Shown here: piece by piece, positions 1 to 10,127 of the stretch
Numbering within the stretch: the stretch's first letter is position 1
Layout: every line of letters begins with the position of its first letter
Assembly: GCF_004340785.1 (NCBI RefSeq)
Contig: NZ_SLXS01000008.1
Location: 1-64,000 of the forward strand
Direction: 5' to 3'
Source: Tumebacillus sp. BK434
GTDB taxonomy: Bacteria > Bacillota > Bacilli > Tumebacillales > Tumebacillaceae
DNA: 64,000 nt
Made by a program: the position numbers and the translations under genes
The notes under the pieces: generated by a model
The model's input: only the letters and a program-made list of their open reading frames with translations
Told to the model about the DNA's origin: nothing
Database searches by the model: none

Positions 1-94
1 CACACCTGTTCCCATCCCGAACACAGAAGTTAAGCTCTGCAGAGCCGATGGTACTTGGACCGCAGGGTCCTGGGAGAGTAGGACGTCGCTAGGC
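1..94 (+). rRNA. rrf: 5S ribosomal RNA, 3' portion (5' end outside window)
   Basis: The first 94 bases match the body of a bacterial 5S rRNA. Visible are the CCCATCCCGAACAC loop, the GTTAAGCTC segment, and the GGGAGAGTAGGACGTCGC 3' region. The first roughly 20 bases of the gene lie before the window. In B. subtilis rrnO precedes yaaC-guaB, which fits what follows here. The exact 3' end is inferred. Confidence 0.95.
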
Positions 95-100
95 ACACAC

Positions 101-137
101 GAAAGAGACTCGTTCTTCGGAACGGGTCTCTTTTCTA
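101..137 (+). terminator. Rho-independent terminator of the rRNA operon
   Basis: A GAGAC(T)CGTTC stem with a TTCG tetraloop and a matching GAACGGGTCTC arm is followed by TTTT. It lies 7 bases after the 5S 3' end. Confidence 0.85.
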
Positions 138-145
138 TTTCCACC

Positions 146-976
146 CTATGTCCATGCCACCCAGAGCGACAGTGCGATCGCATGCGTCACGACGGCGATC
201 AACATGCGGATCTGATGGTCGGCCAACTGCTCCGGTTTCGTATTCCACGCGTTGAACGCCCCGAGCAGCGAACAGAGCACCGTCAGCAAAAACACATGCG
301 CCACTTGCAGCGTCACGATCGTGCCGACAAACGATGTGAGCAGATAATACCCGGCCGGCACATGCCGGGCCGCCGCTGCGCCGAACTTCTGCGCCACCCA
401 TGCTGCCGTCGTCATACGTCCAGTATCCAAAGCCCCCAGATGCCCCTGCACCAGCCACGCCACACAGAGCATCGAGTGCAGCACCGCCGCGATGCCCACG
501 ACCGGCTCCCACGCATCGGTGAGCAGAAAATACGTCCCCAGCGTGCAGGCCACAATCGCCGGAAACGCCCCCAGCCATTCGCCTAGCAGCGGGAGATGGC
601 GCAGCGGATGAAACGTGTACGCCAGCGACGAAAACACCCCGAGCAGCAAAATCAACAACAGAGACGCCGTCGTCGTCGGCGCCGCATACTCACCAAACGT
701 GATCGTCGTGACCAGCCCGAGCAGCGACAGCAAAAACCACGCCCGCCGCGCATCCGCCCCGAGCGCCAGCGACCCGTCCGGCATCCGCAGCACGCCCTGC
801 AACAGCACGCTGCTCAGCATGATCACCCCAAACATCTCCCAATGCACATCCAGCGCCGACTGTAGATTGTGCACCGCAAAGCCTGCCGAGATCGCAAACG
901 CAGACATCGTCCACGAAATCGCCGGAGACAGCCGCATCCAACCGAACAAGCCTTTGACCATTTGCAGCATCGGCAT
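146..976 (-). CDS. UbiA-like prenyltransferase-fold membrane protein, degenerate
   Basis: 276-residue polytopic membrane protein with about eight hydrophobic segments. The layout and a central loop (SLAYTFHPLRHLPLLGEWLG) resemble UbiA/MenA-type prenyltransferases. However, the first Asp-rich NDxxDxxxD motif that binds prenyl diphosphate is not visible, so catalysis is doubtful. The ATG at 976 was chosen because GGAG sits 4-7 bases before it, directly after the upstream stop. An earlier in-frame ATG overlaps the upstream gene and lacks a site. It follows a degenerate polyprenyl-synthase-like gene by 7 bases, so the two probably form one operon convergent with the rRNA operon. Fold assignment is inference from pattern. 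Confidence 0.55.
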   Translation of the reverse strand: MPMLQMVKGLFGWMRLSPAISWTMSAFAISAGFAVHNLQSALDVHWEMFGVIMLSSVLLQGVLRMPDGSLALGADARRAWFLLSLLGLVTTITFGEYAAPTTTASLLLILLLGVFSSLAYTFHPLRHLPLLGEWLGAFPAIVACTLGTYFLLTDAWEPVVGIAAVLHSMLCVAWLVQGHLGALDTGRMTTAAWVAQKFGAAAARHVPAGYYLLTSFVGTIVTLQVAHVFLLTVLCSLLGAFNAWNTKPEQLADHQIRMLIAVVTHAIALSLWVAWT

Positions 977-983
977 GCACTCC

Positions 984-1793
984 TTATTCCGGTTGTTCAA
1001 ACAGATGGTTCAAGAAATCAAGCAACATGCATTTCGCAAGTGATGCGGGCAGCACCGACAGGCTCTTTTTCGCCTTGTTCGCATACGAGCGCATCACCGC
1101 CCTTGCGGAGCCCATCGGCAGCGGCACGACCCCGCCGGTCGCCGTCGCCTGCAGCACCGCCCGCCCGGCCCGCACCGGCAAGGCCCGCACGAGCCGCAGA
1201 TCCTCCTGCACCTGCAGGGCCATGCCCAGCCAATAACCGTGTGCTGTCAAAGCCTCTTCCACCTCCGACGCCGCTCCCCCGAGGCGCGCCCCGACCTTTC
1301 CGCACGTTGCCGCAAACAGCGCCGACCGCGAGTAGGCCCGTTCCAAATAGGCCCGCTCGGTCAGCTCCGGCCAGAGCGCATTTTGCTGCCGCGTCTTCTC
1401 CACGAGCAACTGCCGGCACAGCTCGGCAAACGACTGTACCACGCCGGGCGGCAGGTCGGCGCATAACGACAGCGCTTCCGTCTGCAAAAAGCTGCCCGCC
1501 AGCAGCTTGCTTCGCGCCGCCATTCCGTCTTCTGCCGCCTCCTGCCCTTTGATCGCCAGCATCAAGAGCTCCATGCTGACCGCAGCGAGCAGTGCCTCCT
1601 CCTCCCGGGCCCGGACCGCGTCGGCCGTCAGCATCACCAAAAGCGCGTACAGCCCGCACTTCGGATCGGACAACAGCTCTTCCCCCAAGCTTGGCGGCAC
1701 ACCGGCCACCCGGTTCAGCGCCGTCCGCAGTTCCTCCTGAATCACCAAGAGACGCGACTCAAACGGATCGTGCAGGTTGATACACATCGCCAT
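984..1793 (-). CDS. Degenerate trans-isoprenyl diphosphate synthase-like protein
   Basis: 269 residues, mostly helical. The end segment GYWLGMALQVQEDLR resembles the second Asp-rich region of polyprenyl synthases (usually GxxFQxxDDxxD). The segment around residue 70 (SMELLMLAIKGQEAAEDG) sits where the first DDxxD would be. Both Asp-rich motifs are degraded, as in ComQ-like or HepS/regulatory subunits, so it may be a non-catalytic partner or have a changed substrate. It is transcribed with the UbiA-like gene downstream; such pairs often act in quinone or prenyl-lipid synthesis. It could also be an unrelated all-helical protein. Confidence 0.5.
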   Translation of the reverse strand: MAMCINLHDPFESRLLVIQEELRTALNRVAGVPPSLGEELLSDPKCGLYALLVMLTADAVRAREEEALLAAVSMELLMLAIKGQEAAEDGMAARSKLLAGSFLQTEALSLCADLPPGVVQSFAELCRQLLVEKTRQQNALWPELTERAYLERAYSRSALFAATCGKVGARLGGAASEVEEALTAHGYWLGMALQVQEDLRLVRALPVRAGRAVLQATATGGVVPLPMGSARAVMRSYANKAKKSLSVLPASLAKCMLLDFLNHLFEQPE

Positions 1794-1829
1794 GAATGAG
1801 CAGCCCCCTTTGCGACAGTATTTGCTAAC

Positions 1830-2864
1830 TCAATGCGGATGATGAGGCGTATAAAAAATCGTCCGCTCCTGACAGAGCTGATCGAGGATCAGATTCGGAA
1901 ACTTGCGCATCGACACGTTCAGAAACTCATTGATCACAAACGTGTCGTGCGAGGAAAAGGTCAGGATCATCTCCCCCCAGCGCTCCGTCTCATAGCGGCA
2001 GAGCATGCCGAGCACAAACATGACCATATAATGCACCGTAAGCTCCGGCAGCAACAGGTCGTCCCGGTGCGGAAAGCGCAGATGCGGCCGCCCCGAGAAG
2101 TCGTAAAGGATCAGCGGATGTTCCGCGTCCTCGCCTTCCACCGCCACGGCGAACAGCCCGGCCTCCTCCCCGTCCTCAGGATAGAAAAAGCGGGTCTCCT
2201 CCCCGCCGTACCGGTTCAGGATGTCGACCAGCTCATCCCGCGTCTTGTCGCACCCGGCCACAAACGACCGCTGCAGCTTCCACCGCGCCTGCCGCTCTGC
2301 GTCGCGCAGAATCTCCACGGCTCCGACCTGCGCCTGACCGTACAGGCGCTGATAGGTCGGGATCAGCTCCGGGATCACGGCGAGCAGCTCCTTCATCGCG
2401 AACCGCTGCTGATTTTCCAGCGGGGTTCCGCCCAGCGTCTTGTGCAGCACATGAAAAATGCCGTCCTTCTGCACCCGCACCTCATCTTCGGCAAACGCGT
2501 ACTCCTCGCGCTTCAGCTTGCGGGTGGACAGCCCGTGCTTGAGCACGCTGGTCGTCGAGGGGTAATCCGGGTCATGCGCCGTGATCAGCGCTTTCGACAG
2601 CGCCATCATGCCGTAATAGAGCAAAAGAGGCTTTGTCAAAATGTCGCACGCTTCTGCCGCCCGGTAGTATTCTCTCGCCTGCTTGATGGAGAAGATAAAC
2701 TTCGGGGTGGCCTGATAGACGTGTTTCTGGACATTTTCAAAGCCGGATTCCGTATAGCGATTTCGCAAAAATTCACTCGTTGTCTGTTCGTTCTCGAAAT
2801 ACACGAACGTATCCCATAGCTTGCGGTAAGGCTGTTCCGTCGGAATGCGGACCGTGGCCTGCAT
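1830..2864 (-). CDS. yaaC: YaaC-family protein
   Basis: 344-residue soluble protein of the YaaC family, recognised from its sequence (an N-terminal LWDTFVYFENEQ-type segment, a YYRAAEACDILTKPLLLYYGMMALSKAL helix, a C-terminal NEFLNVS) and its position divergent from guaB, exactly as in B. subtilis. The function is unknown. The ATG at 2864 was chosen, with GAGGAGG about 12 bases upstream. The longer reading frame to 2963 would run over the guaB promoter. A GTG two codons upstream is closer to the ribosome site but too close. Confidence 0.8.
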   Translation of the reverse strand: MQATVRIPTEQPYRKLWDTFVYFENEQTTSEFLRNRYTESGFENVQKHVYQATPKFIFSIKQAREYYRAAEACDILTKPLLLYYGMMALSKALITAHDPDYPSTTSVLKHGLSTRKLKREEYAFAEDEVRVQKDGIFHVLHKTLGGTPLENQQRFAMKELLAVIPELIPTYQRLYGQAQVGAVEILRDAERQARWKLQRSFVAGCDKTRDELVDILNRYGGEETRFFYPEDGEEAGLFAVAVEGEDAEHPLILYDFSGRPHLRFPHRDDLLLPELTVHYMVMFVLGMLCRYETERWGEMILTFSSHDTFVINEFLNVSMRKFPNLILDQLCQERTIFYTPHHPH

Positions 2865-2913
2865 CGAATTCACAGACCTCCTCTCTCCAAGGGATGAGAT
2901 TCGTAAACATGGC

Positions 2914-2942
2914 TTGACTGCGAAATAGGCTCTTGCTAAACT
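2914..2942 (+). promoter_or_regulatory. SigA-type promoter of guaB
   Basis: TTGACT (2914-2919), a 17-base spacer, then TAAACT (2937-2942), placed 60 bases before the guaB start in the yaaC-guaB divergent gap. Predicted from consensus only. Confidence 0.6.
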
Positions 2943-2950
2943 AGCCATAA

Positions 2951-4462
<1,512 letters not shown>

Positions 4463-4485
4463 TGAAAACTTTTGTCTATCGAGTG

Positions 4486-4520
4486 AAACCGGAGTCTTTC
4501 AGACTCCGGTTTCTTTTTTT
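4486..4520 (+). terminator. Terminator after guaB
   Basis: AAACCGGAGTCT stem, short loop, AGACTCCGGTTT arm, then a run of seven T. Confidence 0.9.
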
Positions 4521-4604
4521 CTGTGCTATAATCAAATTTGCATGTTTATGATCAAAAACAAGGCAAGACTGAAAAATAGAAGAAGAAGGGACGAGGAACG
4601 CAAC

Positions 4605-5855
4605 ATGAAAAAATCGGGTTTCTGGAAAAAAAGTGCCTCGGGTGCCCTGATCGCAGCAATGCTGCTGGCATCCACGCTGCCGGCTGCCCAGCCGGTTGCA
4701 CCGCTCTCCTTCGTATCGGTTGCACACGCGGAAGGCGAAGTGAAACCGCCTGCTAAGCTCGACATCCAATCCCCGGTCGGACTCTTGATGGACGCCAAGA
4801 CCGGCCAGATTTTGTGGGAAAAGGACATGCATGCCAAGCGTTACCCGGCATCGGTCACCAAGATCATGACGATGATGCTCGCCTACGAAGCGGTGGCCAA
4901 AGGTGAAAAGCAGCTCACCGACATCGTGCCGATCACCGAGAACGCCTACCTCGTCGAAGGTTCCAGCGTCTGGCTGGACCCGAATGAGAAGTTCACCTTG
5001 CAGGAGATGCTCGAGTTCATCGCCATCCAGTCCGGCAACGACGCTTGTGTGGCGACCGCCGAGTTCATCGCCGGCAGCGAAGAAGCGTTCGTCGCGCGCA
5101 TGAACAAAAAAGCGCAGGAATTGGGCATGAAAGACACGCATTTTGCCGACACCAACGGCTTGCACCATCCGGACCACTACACCTCCGCGCATGACATCGC
5201 GACCATGGCGCGCGAGCTGATCACGAAGTACCCGCAAGTGCTCGAGATCACCAAAATGGAGAGCAAGACGATCCGCGACGGCAAGTTCAAGCTGGAGAAC
5301 ACCAACCACGTGCTGGGCTCCTATGACGGCCTCGACGGTCTGAAGACCGGCTTCACCGACCAGGCGGGCTACTGCCTCGTCGGGACGGCAGAGCGCAACG
5401 GCTTCCGTCTGATCTCGATCGAACTTGGCGCACCGAACGATGCGGTTCGCGTGTCCGATTCGGTGAAGATCCTCGACCACGGTTTCAACAACTACAAATC
5501 CGAGCCGGTGATCAAAAAGGGCGAGAGCGTTGCAGAGCTCGCACCGATCACCTCCGGCAAAGAAAAAGAGATCGGCACCGTCGCCGCGACCGATCTGAAC
5601 GTGGCCGTGCTGAAAGAGGGCGGCGCATTCACCAAGAAAGTGGTGTACAATGAAGTCACCGCGCCGGTGAAAAAAGACGCGGTGCTGGGACAACTGCAAG
5701 TGGTGCAGAATGAAAAGGTCGTCGCCAGCGTCGATCTGCTCGCTGCCCAAGATGTAGAAAAAGGGTCCTGGATTCGCCTGATGTTCCGCGGGATCGGCAA
5801 TTTCTTTGGCGGCTTGTTCGGAGCGATCGGCGATTTCTTCGGCGGTTTATTCTAA
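4605..5855 (+). CDS. dacA: D-alanyl-D-alanine carboxypeptidase (PBP5 type)
   Basis: Trims the terminal D-Ala from peptidoglycan pentapeptides at the outer face of the membrane. 416 residues. A Sec signal peptide ends at AHA42. The three penicillin-binding motifs are visible: S83-V-T-K86, S143-G-N145 and K247-T-G249. A beta-rich PBP5 C-terminal domain follows, then an amphipathic membrane-anchoring tail rich in FFGGLF repeats. The ATG at 4605 is used, with AGGA eight bases upstream; the open frame extends far upstream but overlaps guaB and its terminator. The position after guaB matches B. subtilis. Confidence 0.96.
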   Translation: MKKSGFWKKSASGALIAAMLLASTLPAAQPVAPLSFVSVAHAEGEVKPPAKLDIQSPVGLLMDAKTGQILWEKDMHAKRYPASVTKIMTMMLAYEAVAKGEKQLTDIVPITENAYLVEGSSVWLDPNEKFTLQEMLEFIAIQSGNDACVATAEFIAGSEEAFVARMNKKAQELGMKDTHFADTNGLHHPDHYTSAHDIATMARELITKYPQVLEITKMESKTIRDGKFKLENTNHVLGSYDGLDGLKTGFTDQAGYCLVGTAERNGFRLISIELGAPNDAVRVSDSVKILDHGFNNYKSEPVIKKGESVAELAPITSGKEKEIGTVAATDLNVAVLKEGGAFTKKVVYNEVTAPVKKDAVLGQLQVVQNEKVVASVDLLAAQDVEKGSWIRLMFRGIGNFFGGLFGAIGDFFGGLF

Positions 5856-5876
5856 TCTGACAAGTGAGGGATCGTC

Positions 5877-6011
5877 ATGTCTAACGTTCCGTCTTGGTAT
5901 CTGATCACGTCGCTGATCTTGTTTATCATCCTGATTCCCGGTGGCTTCTTTATGTTCCGCGCTTTTCTGCGCCGCATGGCTCCCGAGAAGCCGGACCAAA
6001 ACCAGGGGTAA
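5877..6011 (+). CDS. Small single-span membrane protein (44 aa)
   Basis: 44-residue open frame 21 bases after dacA with a GAGG ribosome site 6 bases before the ATG. It reads [16 protein letters not shown] with one hydrophobic helix (about residues 7-27) followed by a positively charged RAFLRRM segment and a hydrophilic tail. The stop lies inside the stem of a terminator. This suggests a real gene at the end of the dacA transcript, but no family is recognised. Confidence 0.55.
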   Translation: MSNVPSWYLITSLILFIILIPGGFFMFRAFLRRMAPEKPDQNQG

Positions 6012-6027
6012 TCCCCCTGGTTTTTTG
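5999..6027 (+). terminator. Terminator after dacA and the small ORF
   Basis: AACCAGGGG / CCCCTGGTT hairpin with a TAAT loop, followed by TTTTT. The 5' arm overlaps the end of the small ORF. Confidence 0.85.
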
Positions 6028-6034
6028 CGTTTCC

Positions 6035-6063
6035 TTGTCACTGTCTCATCACTCATGTAAAAT
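6035..6063 (+). promoter_or_regulatory. SigA-type promoter of pdxST
   Basis: TTGTCA (6035-6040), 17 bases, TAAAAT (6058-6063), 55 bases before the pdxS start. Confidence 0.6.
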
Positions 6064-6118
6064 GGGATTAGTTGTGTTTTATTTAAAACGTACTAAGCGG
6101 CACAGGGGGAACTTTCTC

Positions 6119-7003
6119 ATGATCGAAACTGGTACCACTCGCGTTAAACGCGGTATGGCAGAAATGCAAAAGGGCGGCGTCATCATGGACGTTGTCAATG
6201 CAGAGCAAGCGAAGATTGCTGAAGAAGCGGGCGCAGTAGCAGTCATGGCGCTGGAGCGCGTTCCGGCTGACATTCGCGCAGCAGGCGGCGTAGCTCGTAT
6301 GGCAGATCCGACCATCATGGAAGAAGTCATGAACGCGGTCTCGATCCCGGTGATGGCGAAAGCTCGTATCGGCCACTTTGTGGAAGCCAAGATTTTGGAA
6401 GCGATGGGCGTAGACTACATCGACGAATCTGAAGTTCTGACTCCGGCTGACGATAGATTCCATATCAACAAGCGCGACTTCACCGTTCCGTTTGTCTGCG
6501 GCTGCCGTGACCTCGGCGAAGCGCTCCGCCGCATCGCAGAAGGCGCTTCGATGCTCCGCACCAAGGGCGAGCCGGGCACCGGCAACATCGTCGAAGCGGT
6601 CAAGCACATGCGTATGGTGCAAGCACAGATCCGCAAAGTTGCGGCGATGGCAGACGACGAGATCGTAGCAGAAGCGAAAAACATCGGCGCGCCGGTGGAA
6701 CTGCTCCTGCAGATCAAAAAAGACGGCAAACTGCCGGTCGTAAACTTCGCAGCAGGCGGCGTCGCCACTCCGGCTGACGCAGCGCTGATGATGCACCTCG
6801 GCGCAGACGGCGTATTCGTTGGCTCCGGCATCTTCAAGTCGGACAACCCGGCGAAGTTCGCAAAAGCGATCGTGGAAGCGACCACCCACTACACCGACTA
6901 CAAACTGCTCGTAGAACTGTCCAAAGACCTCGGCGTCGCGATGAAGGGCATCGAGCTGTCCACCCTGCGCGACAACGAGCGCATGGCAGAGCGCGGCTGG
7001 TAA
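6119..7003 (+). CDS. pdxS: Pyridoxal 5'-phosphate synthase lyase subunit
   Basis: Makes PLP from ribose 5-phosphate, glyceraldehyde 3-phosphate and ammonia supplied by PdxT. 294 residues, the usual length. The two lysines that carry intermediates are present at K81 ([10 protein letters not shown]) and K149 ([11 protein letters not shown]), at the same numbers as in B. subtilis. Start ATG 6119 has AGGGGGA eight bases upstream. It forms an operon with pdxT nine bases downstream. Confidence 0.97.
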   Translation: MIETGTTRVKRGMAEMQKGGVIMDVVNAEQAKIAEEAGAVAVMALERVPADIRAAGGVARMADPTIMEEVMNAVSIPVMAKARIGHFVEAKILEAMGVDYIDESEVLTPADDRFHINKRDFTVPFVCGCRDLGEALRRIAEGASMLRTKGEPGTGNIVEAVKHMRMVQAQIRKVAAMADDEIVAEAKNIGAPVELLLQIKKDGKLPVVNFAAGGVATPADAALMMHLGADGVFVGSGIFKSDNPAKFAKAIVEATTHYTDYKLLVELSKDLGVAMKGIELSTLRDNERMAERGW

Positions 7004-7012
7004 GATCCCGCT

Positions 7013-7603
7013 ATGAAAATCGGCGTATTGGCGTTGCAGGGTGCTGTTGCTGAGCACATCAAAAGCTTGCAGCAGGCCGGTGCTGACGAAGTCGTTTCGG
7101 TCAAATGGCCGAAAGACCTCGAAGGCCTCGACGGTCTGGTGCTGCCGGGCGGCGAAAGCACGACCATCGGCAAGCTGATGAACAAATACGAACTGATGGA
7201 GCCGGTTCGCGAGATGGCGAAGCGCGGCGTGCCGATGTTTGGCACTTGTGCCGGCTTGATCTTGCTCTCGAACCGCATCCACGGCCAGGACTGGGCGCAT
7301 ATCGGCGCGTTGAACGCGCTGGTCGACCGCAACTCGTTCGGCCGCCAAGTGGACTCGTTTGAAGCGGACCTCAAGGTGGAAGGTCTGGAAGGGGACGAGC
7401 CGTATCCGGCCGTCTTCATCCGCGCTCCGCACATCATGGAGGTAGGCGAGAACGTCGACGTGCTCTGCACGTACAACGACCGCATCGTCACCGCGCGCCA
7501 GGGCAACCTGCTCGGCGCGTCGTTCCACCCGGAACTGACCGACGATGTCCGTCTGCACAAGTATTTCCTTGGCATGGTGCAAGAGGCGAAAGCAACCGTA
7601 TAA
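7013..7603 (+). CDS. pdxT: Pyridoxal 5'-phosphate synthase glutaminase subunit
   Basis: Class I glutamine amidotransferase that feeds ammonia to PdxS. 196 residues. The nucleophile is C79 (FGTCAGL); the H172-x-E174 pair lies in SFHPELT; the oxyanion LPGGEST segment is at about 44-50. No strong ribosome site is visible in the nine-base gap, so translation may be coupled to pdxS. Confidence 0.96.
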   Translation: MKIGVLALQGAVAEHIKSLQQAGADEVVSVKWPKDLEGLDGLVLPGGESTTIGKLMNKYELMEPVREMAKRGVPMFGTCAGLILLSNRIHGQDWAHIGALNALVDRNSFGRQVDSFEADLKVEGLEGDEPYPAVFIRAPHIMEVGENVDVLCTYNDRIVTARQGNLLGASFHPELTDDVRLHKYFLGMVQEAKATV

Positions 7604-7608
7604 AACAC

Positions 7609-7642
7609 AGAGGAGGAGCGTCATGTCGACGCTCCTCCTTTC
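7609..7642 (+). terminator. Hairpin after pdxT
   Basis: AGGAGGAGCGTC / GACGCTCCTCCT inverted repeat followed by a short T-rich stretch. The T run is weak, so termination may be partial. Confidence 0.55.
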
Positions 7643-7685
7643 GTATATTTAAAACCATCCTGCGTTTGGAACGGAGGCTGGGACG

Positions 7686-8753
7686 ATGAACCTCTACGAA
7701 TTCAGCATCGGGCTGCTCAAACAGCACCAGGTGCCGGGCGGCTCCTTCCCGGCGTCACCCGCCTTTTCCGCCTACCAGTACTGCTGGCTGCGTGACGGCA
7801 CGTTTACCGCCTATGCGCTCGACGTGGCGGGGGAGCGGGAGGCGGCTGCGGGCTACTACCGCTGGGTGCACAAGACGATCATCCGGCACCTGCACAAGTT
7901 TTACACCTTGTTAGCGAGAAGACAACGGGGGCTGCCCCTGTCCGCGGAGCTGTTCTGGCATTGCCGGTATACGACCGACAGCTGGGAAGGCAGCGAGCCG
8001 TGGGGGCATTTTCAGTTGGATGGTTACGGCGCGTACCTGTGGGGCGTGGCGGAGCATGTGAAGCGCAGGGCAGATGGGGACGAGTTTCTGACGGAGATCC
8101 AGGAGAGCCTGGAAGCGACGGTGTCCTACCTGCTGGAATTTTGGCAGGAGCCGAACTTCGACTGCTGGGAAGAAAACGGCGACCGGGTGCATCTGAGCAC
8201 CTTGGCGGCAGTCTACGGCGGGCTGCAGCGCATCTCGGAGCTGCTGCCAGACCCGCGCATCGCGCCGGCCTGCGCGGAGATTCGCGCCTTTGTCGAGCGG
8301 CATGGCGTGGCGAACGGGCGGTTCATCAAGTCGCTGGGGAACCCTGCGGTCGACGCCAGCCTGCTCTGGCTCACCGTGCCGTTTGACCTGTTTGCCGCAG
8401 ATGATGCGCGGATGGTGCGCACGGTGGCGGCGATCGAAGCGGACTTGTGCACGGGCGGCGTGCACCGCTATCCGTCCGACGTGTTTTACGGCGGTGGTGC
8501 GTGGCCGCTGCTGACAGCCTGGCTGGGCTGGTACTACCTGCAGGCAGGGCAACGCGAACGGGCACAAGAGCTGCTGGACTGGGTGGAAGCCCAAGCGGAC
8601 GAGCGGGGCTGTCTGCCGGAGCAGGTGCCGGAAGGACTGCTGTTCCCAGAGGAGCGTAAGCGCTGGGTCGACCAGTGGGGAGAACCGGCCCGTCCGCTGT
8701 TGTGGGCGCATGCGATGTATGTGGTGTTGAAGAAAGAGATGATGAGGAACTAG
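7686..8753 (+). CDS. Glycoside hydrolase family 15 (glucoamylase-like), single-domain
   Basis: Probable intracellular exo-acting alpha-glucosidase or glucoamylase-type enzyme. 355 residues of (alpha/alpha)6 barrel. GH15 signatures are QYCWLRDGTF near residue 35, a DCWEENG segment with general-acid candidates E162/E163, and a second catalytic-base candidate E312 in GCLPEQ. No signal peptide is present, and the N-terminal beta-sandwich of typical bacterial glucoamylases is missing. GGAGG lies eight bases before the ATG. In B. subtilis serS follows pdxT, so this gene is an insertion relative to that order. Substrate (maltodextrin, trehalose or other) cannot be told from sequence. Confidence 0.8.
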   Translation: MNLYEFSIGLLKQHQVPGGSFPASPAFSAYQYCWLRDGTFTAYALDVAGEREAAAGYYRWVHKTIIRHLHKFYTLLARRQRGLPLSAELFWHCRYTTDSWEGSEPWGHFQLDGYGAYLWGVAEHVKRRADGDEFLTEIQESLEATVSYLLEFWQEPNFDCWEENGDRVHLSTLAAVYGGLQRISELLPDPRIAPACAEIRAFVERHGVANGRFIKSLGNPAVDASLLWLTVPFDLFAADDARMVRTVAAIEADLCTGGVHRYPSDVFYGGGAWPLLTAWLGWYYLQAGQRERAQELLDWVEAQADERGCLPEQVPEGLLFPEERKRWVDQWGEPARPLLWAHAMYVVLKKEMMRN

Positions 8754-8768
8754 AAATATCCCACAATC

Positions 8769-8805
8769 AACTCCTGCCGATCTGGCTGGAGTTTTTCATT
8801 TTTTT
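8769..8805 (+). terminator. Terminator after the GH15 gene
   Basis: AACTCC(T)GCC / GGC(T)GGAGTT stem followed by two T runs. Confidence 0.7.
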
Positions 8806-8890
8806 CAGACAGACGCCCATAAACTAGCGGACGATTCTCGTAACTATAGCGACAACGACAACAAAGACTGAAAGGATGAATACATACTCT

Positions 8891-10063
8891 ATGAAAAAAT
8901 CGAAAGCACTGCTTACTTCTTCTGTACTGATCACCTCTCTGATTCTCTCGCCGATGGCTGCGTTCGCAAGCGGCGATGCAAACACCTCCACGCAAGTGAA
9001 AGTCACGGAAACGACCGATGTGAACGCTGAGCAAGTCGGCCTGACCCCGGACAACTTCTTCTACTTCTTCAAGCAACTGATCTGTGACGTCAACCTGATG
9101 TTCACGTTCGACGATAAAAAAGAAGCAGAACTGCTTCTGCAATACGCCAACGAAAAAGCGGCCGAGCTGAAAGTGCTGGCCGAGCAAGGCAACACCGAAT
9201 ACAACGAAGAGCAGATGAAAGAGATCGAACAACTGCTCCTCCAAGCGGCAGACCTGATCGGCGGCAAAGATGACGGCAAGACCACCGAAGACGGTACTAC
9301 CATCGAAGACGGCAAGACCACCGAAGACGGCACCACCATCGAAGACGGCAAGACCACCGAAGACGGCAAGACCACCGAAGACGGCAAGACCACCGAAGAT
9401 GGCAAAGCCACCGAAGATGGAAAAACCACCGAAGATGGAAAAACCACCGAAGACGGCAAAACCACCGAAGACGGCAAAACCACCGAAGATGGCAAAACCA
9501 CTGAGGACGGCACGACCGCTCCGACGGAAGAGCAACAGCCGGCTGAGGAAGGGCAGTACGGCCCGCACCATGCGCTGGAAGTGCTGAAAGCTCTGCTCGA
9601 CAAACTGCCGGAACAGGGCCGCAAAGGCGTCGAGAACGCGATCAAGCACATCGAGAAAAACATCGAAAAGCAAGAGAAGAAAAAAGCAAAGCACAAGAAA
9701 CACCAAACAGAGAAAGCGCCGACCACCGAAACTCCGGCACCGGCTGAAACCACACCGGAACAAGACGACACCGCGACGACCGAGCCGACCACCGAACCGG
9801 CAACGAAGCCTGAAACTACGACCGATGGCACCGTAACCATCAAACCGACTCCGGCCCCGGTACAAGCGAAAGAAGAAGTCCTCGCACCGAAAGCGAAAAC
9901 GACCGTTGAGCCGAAGAAAGAGCAATCCAACAACGGCAATCACTACGGCCAGCACAAGCAAAAAGAACAACCGAAGAAAGAAGAGCACAAATCTTCACAA
10001 AATAAAGGCAACAAGGGCAGCGAAAAAGGCAAATCTGAAGAAAAAGACAACGGCAGAAACTAA
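8891..10063 (+). CDS. Secreted DUF5667-domain protein with tandem (DGKTTE) repeats
   Basis: About 390 residues. A Sec signal peptide ends near AFAS. A helical DUF5667-like domain follows (LTPDNFFYFFKQL ... ELLLQYANEKAAEL). Next come 13 six-residue units of the type DGKTTE at 9272-9505, then a second short helical part (HALEVLKALLDKLPEQGRKGVENAIKHIEK) and a long Lys/Thr/Pro/Glu-rich tail without an obvious anchor. The start is uncertain: ATG 8891 is spaced about 12 bases from GAAAGGA, while ATG 8876 overlaps that site. The family is known from surface or spore-associated proteins of Bacillota. The function is unknown. Confidence 0.7.
   Translation: MKKSKALLTSSVLITSLILSPMAAFASGDANTSTQVKVTETTDVNAEQVGLTPDNFFYFFKQLICDVNLMFTFDDKKEAELLLQYANEKAAELKVLAEQGNTEYNEEQMKEIEQLLLQAADLIGGKDDGKTTEDGTTIEDGKTTEDGTTIEDGKTTEDGKTTEDGKTTEDGKATEDGKTTEDGKTTEDGKTTEDGKTTEDGKTTEDGTTAPTEEQQPAEEGQYGPHHALEVLKALLDKLPEQGRKGVENAIKHIEKNIEKQEKKKAKHKKHQTEKAPTTETPAPAETTPEQDDTATTEPTTEPATKPETTTDGTVTIKPTPAPVQAKEEVLAPKAKTTVEPKKEQSNNGNHYGQHKQKEQPKKEEHKSSQNKGNKGSEKGKSEEKDNGRN
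9272..9505 (+). repeat. 13 tandem copies of an 18-bp coding repeat
   Basis: Thirteen in-frame 18-base units encode DGKTTE with DGTTIE and DGKATE variants. Codon choice differs slightly between copies (GACGGC versus GATGGA or GATGGC), so duplication occurred in steps. Length change by slippage is expected. Confidence 0.9.
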
Positions 10064-10127
10064 GTACCAGCCAGCAGTAGCAGCCTGCTTTATACACCAG
10101 CCGGGCCCGCATCACAAGTCACAATGC

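Noticed and set aside
4476-5750. Long antisense open frame opposite dacA
   Set aside because: Third-position GC bias in dacA keeps the antisense frame open; dacA has full motifs and signals.
9272-9505. CRISPR-like tandem repeats
   Set aside because: Units are contiguous, in frame and without spacers; they encode a peptide repeat.
9061-9939. Antisense frame opposite the DUF5667 gene with PSSVV repeats
   Set aside because: It is the reverse reading of the GAC-GGC-AAG-ACC-ACC-GAA repeat and has no start signals.
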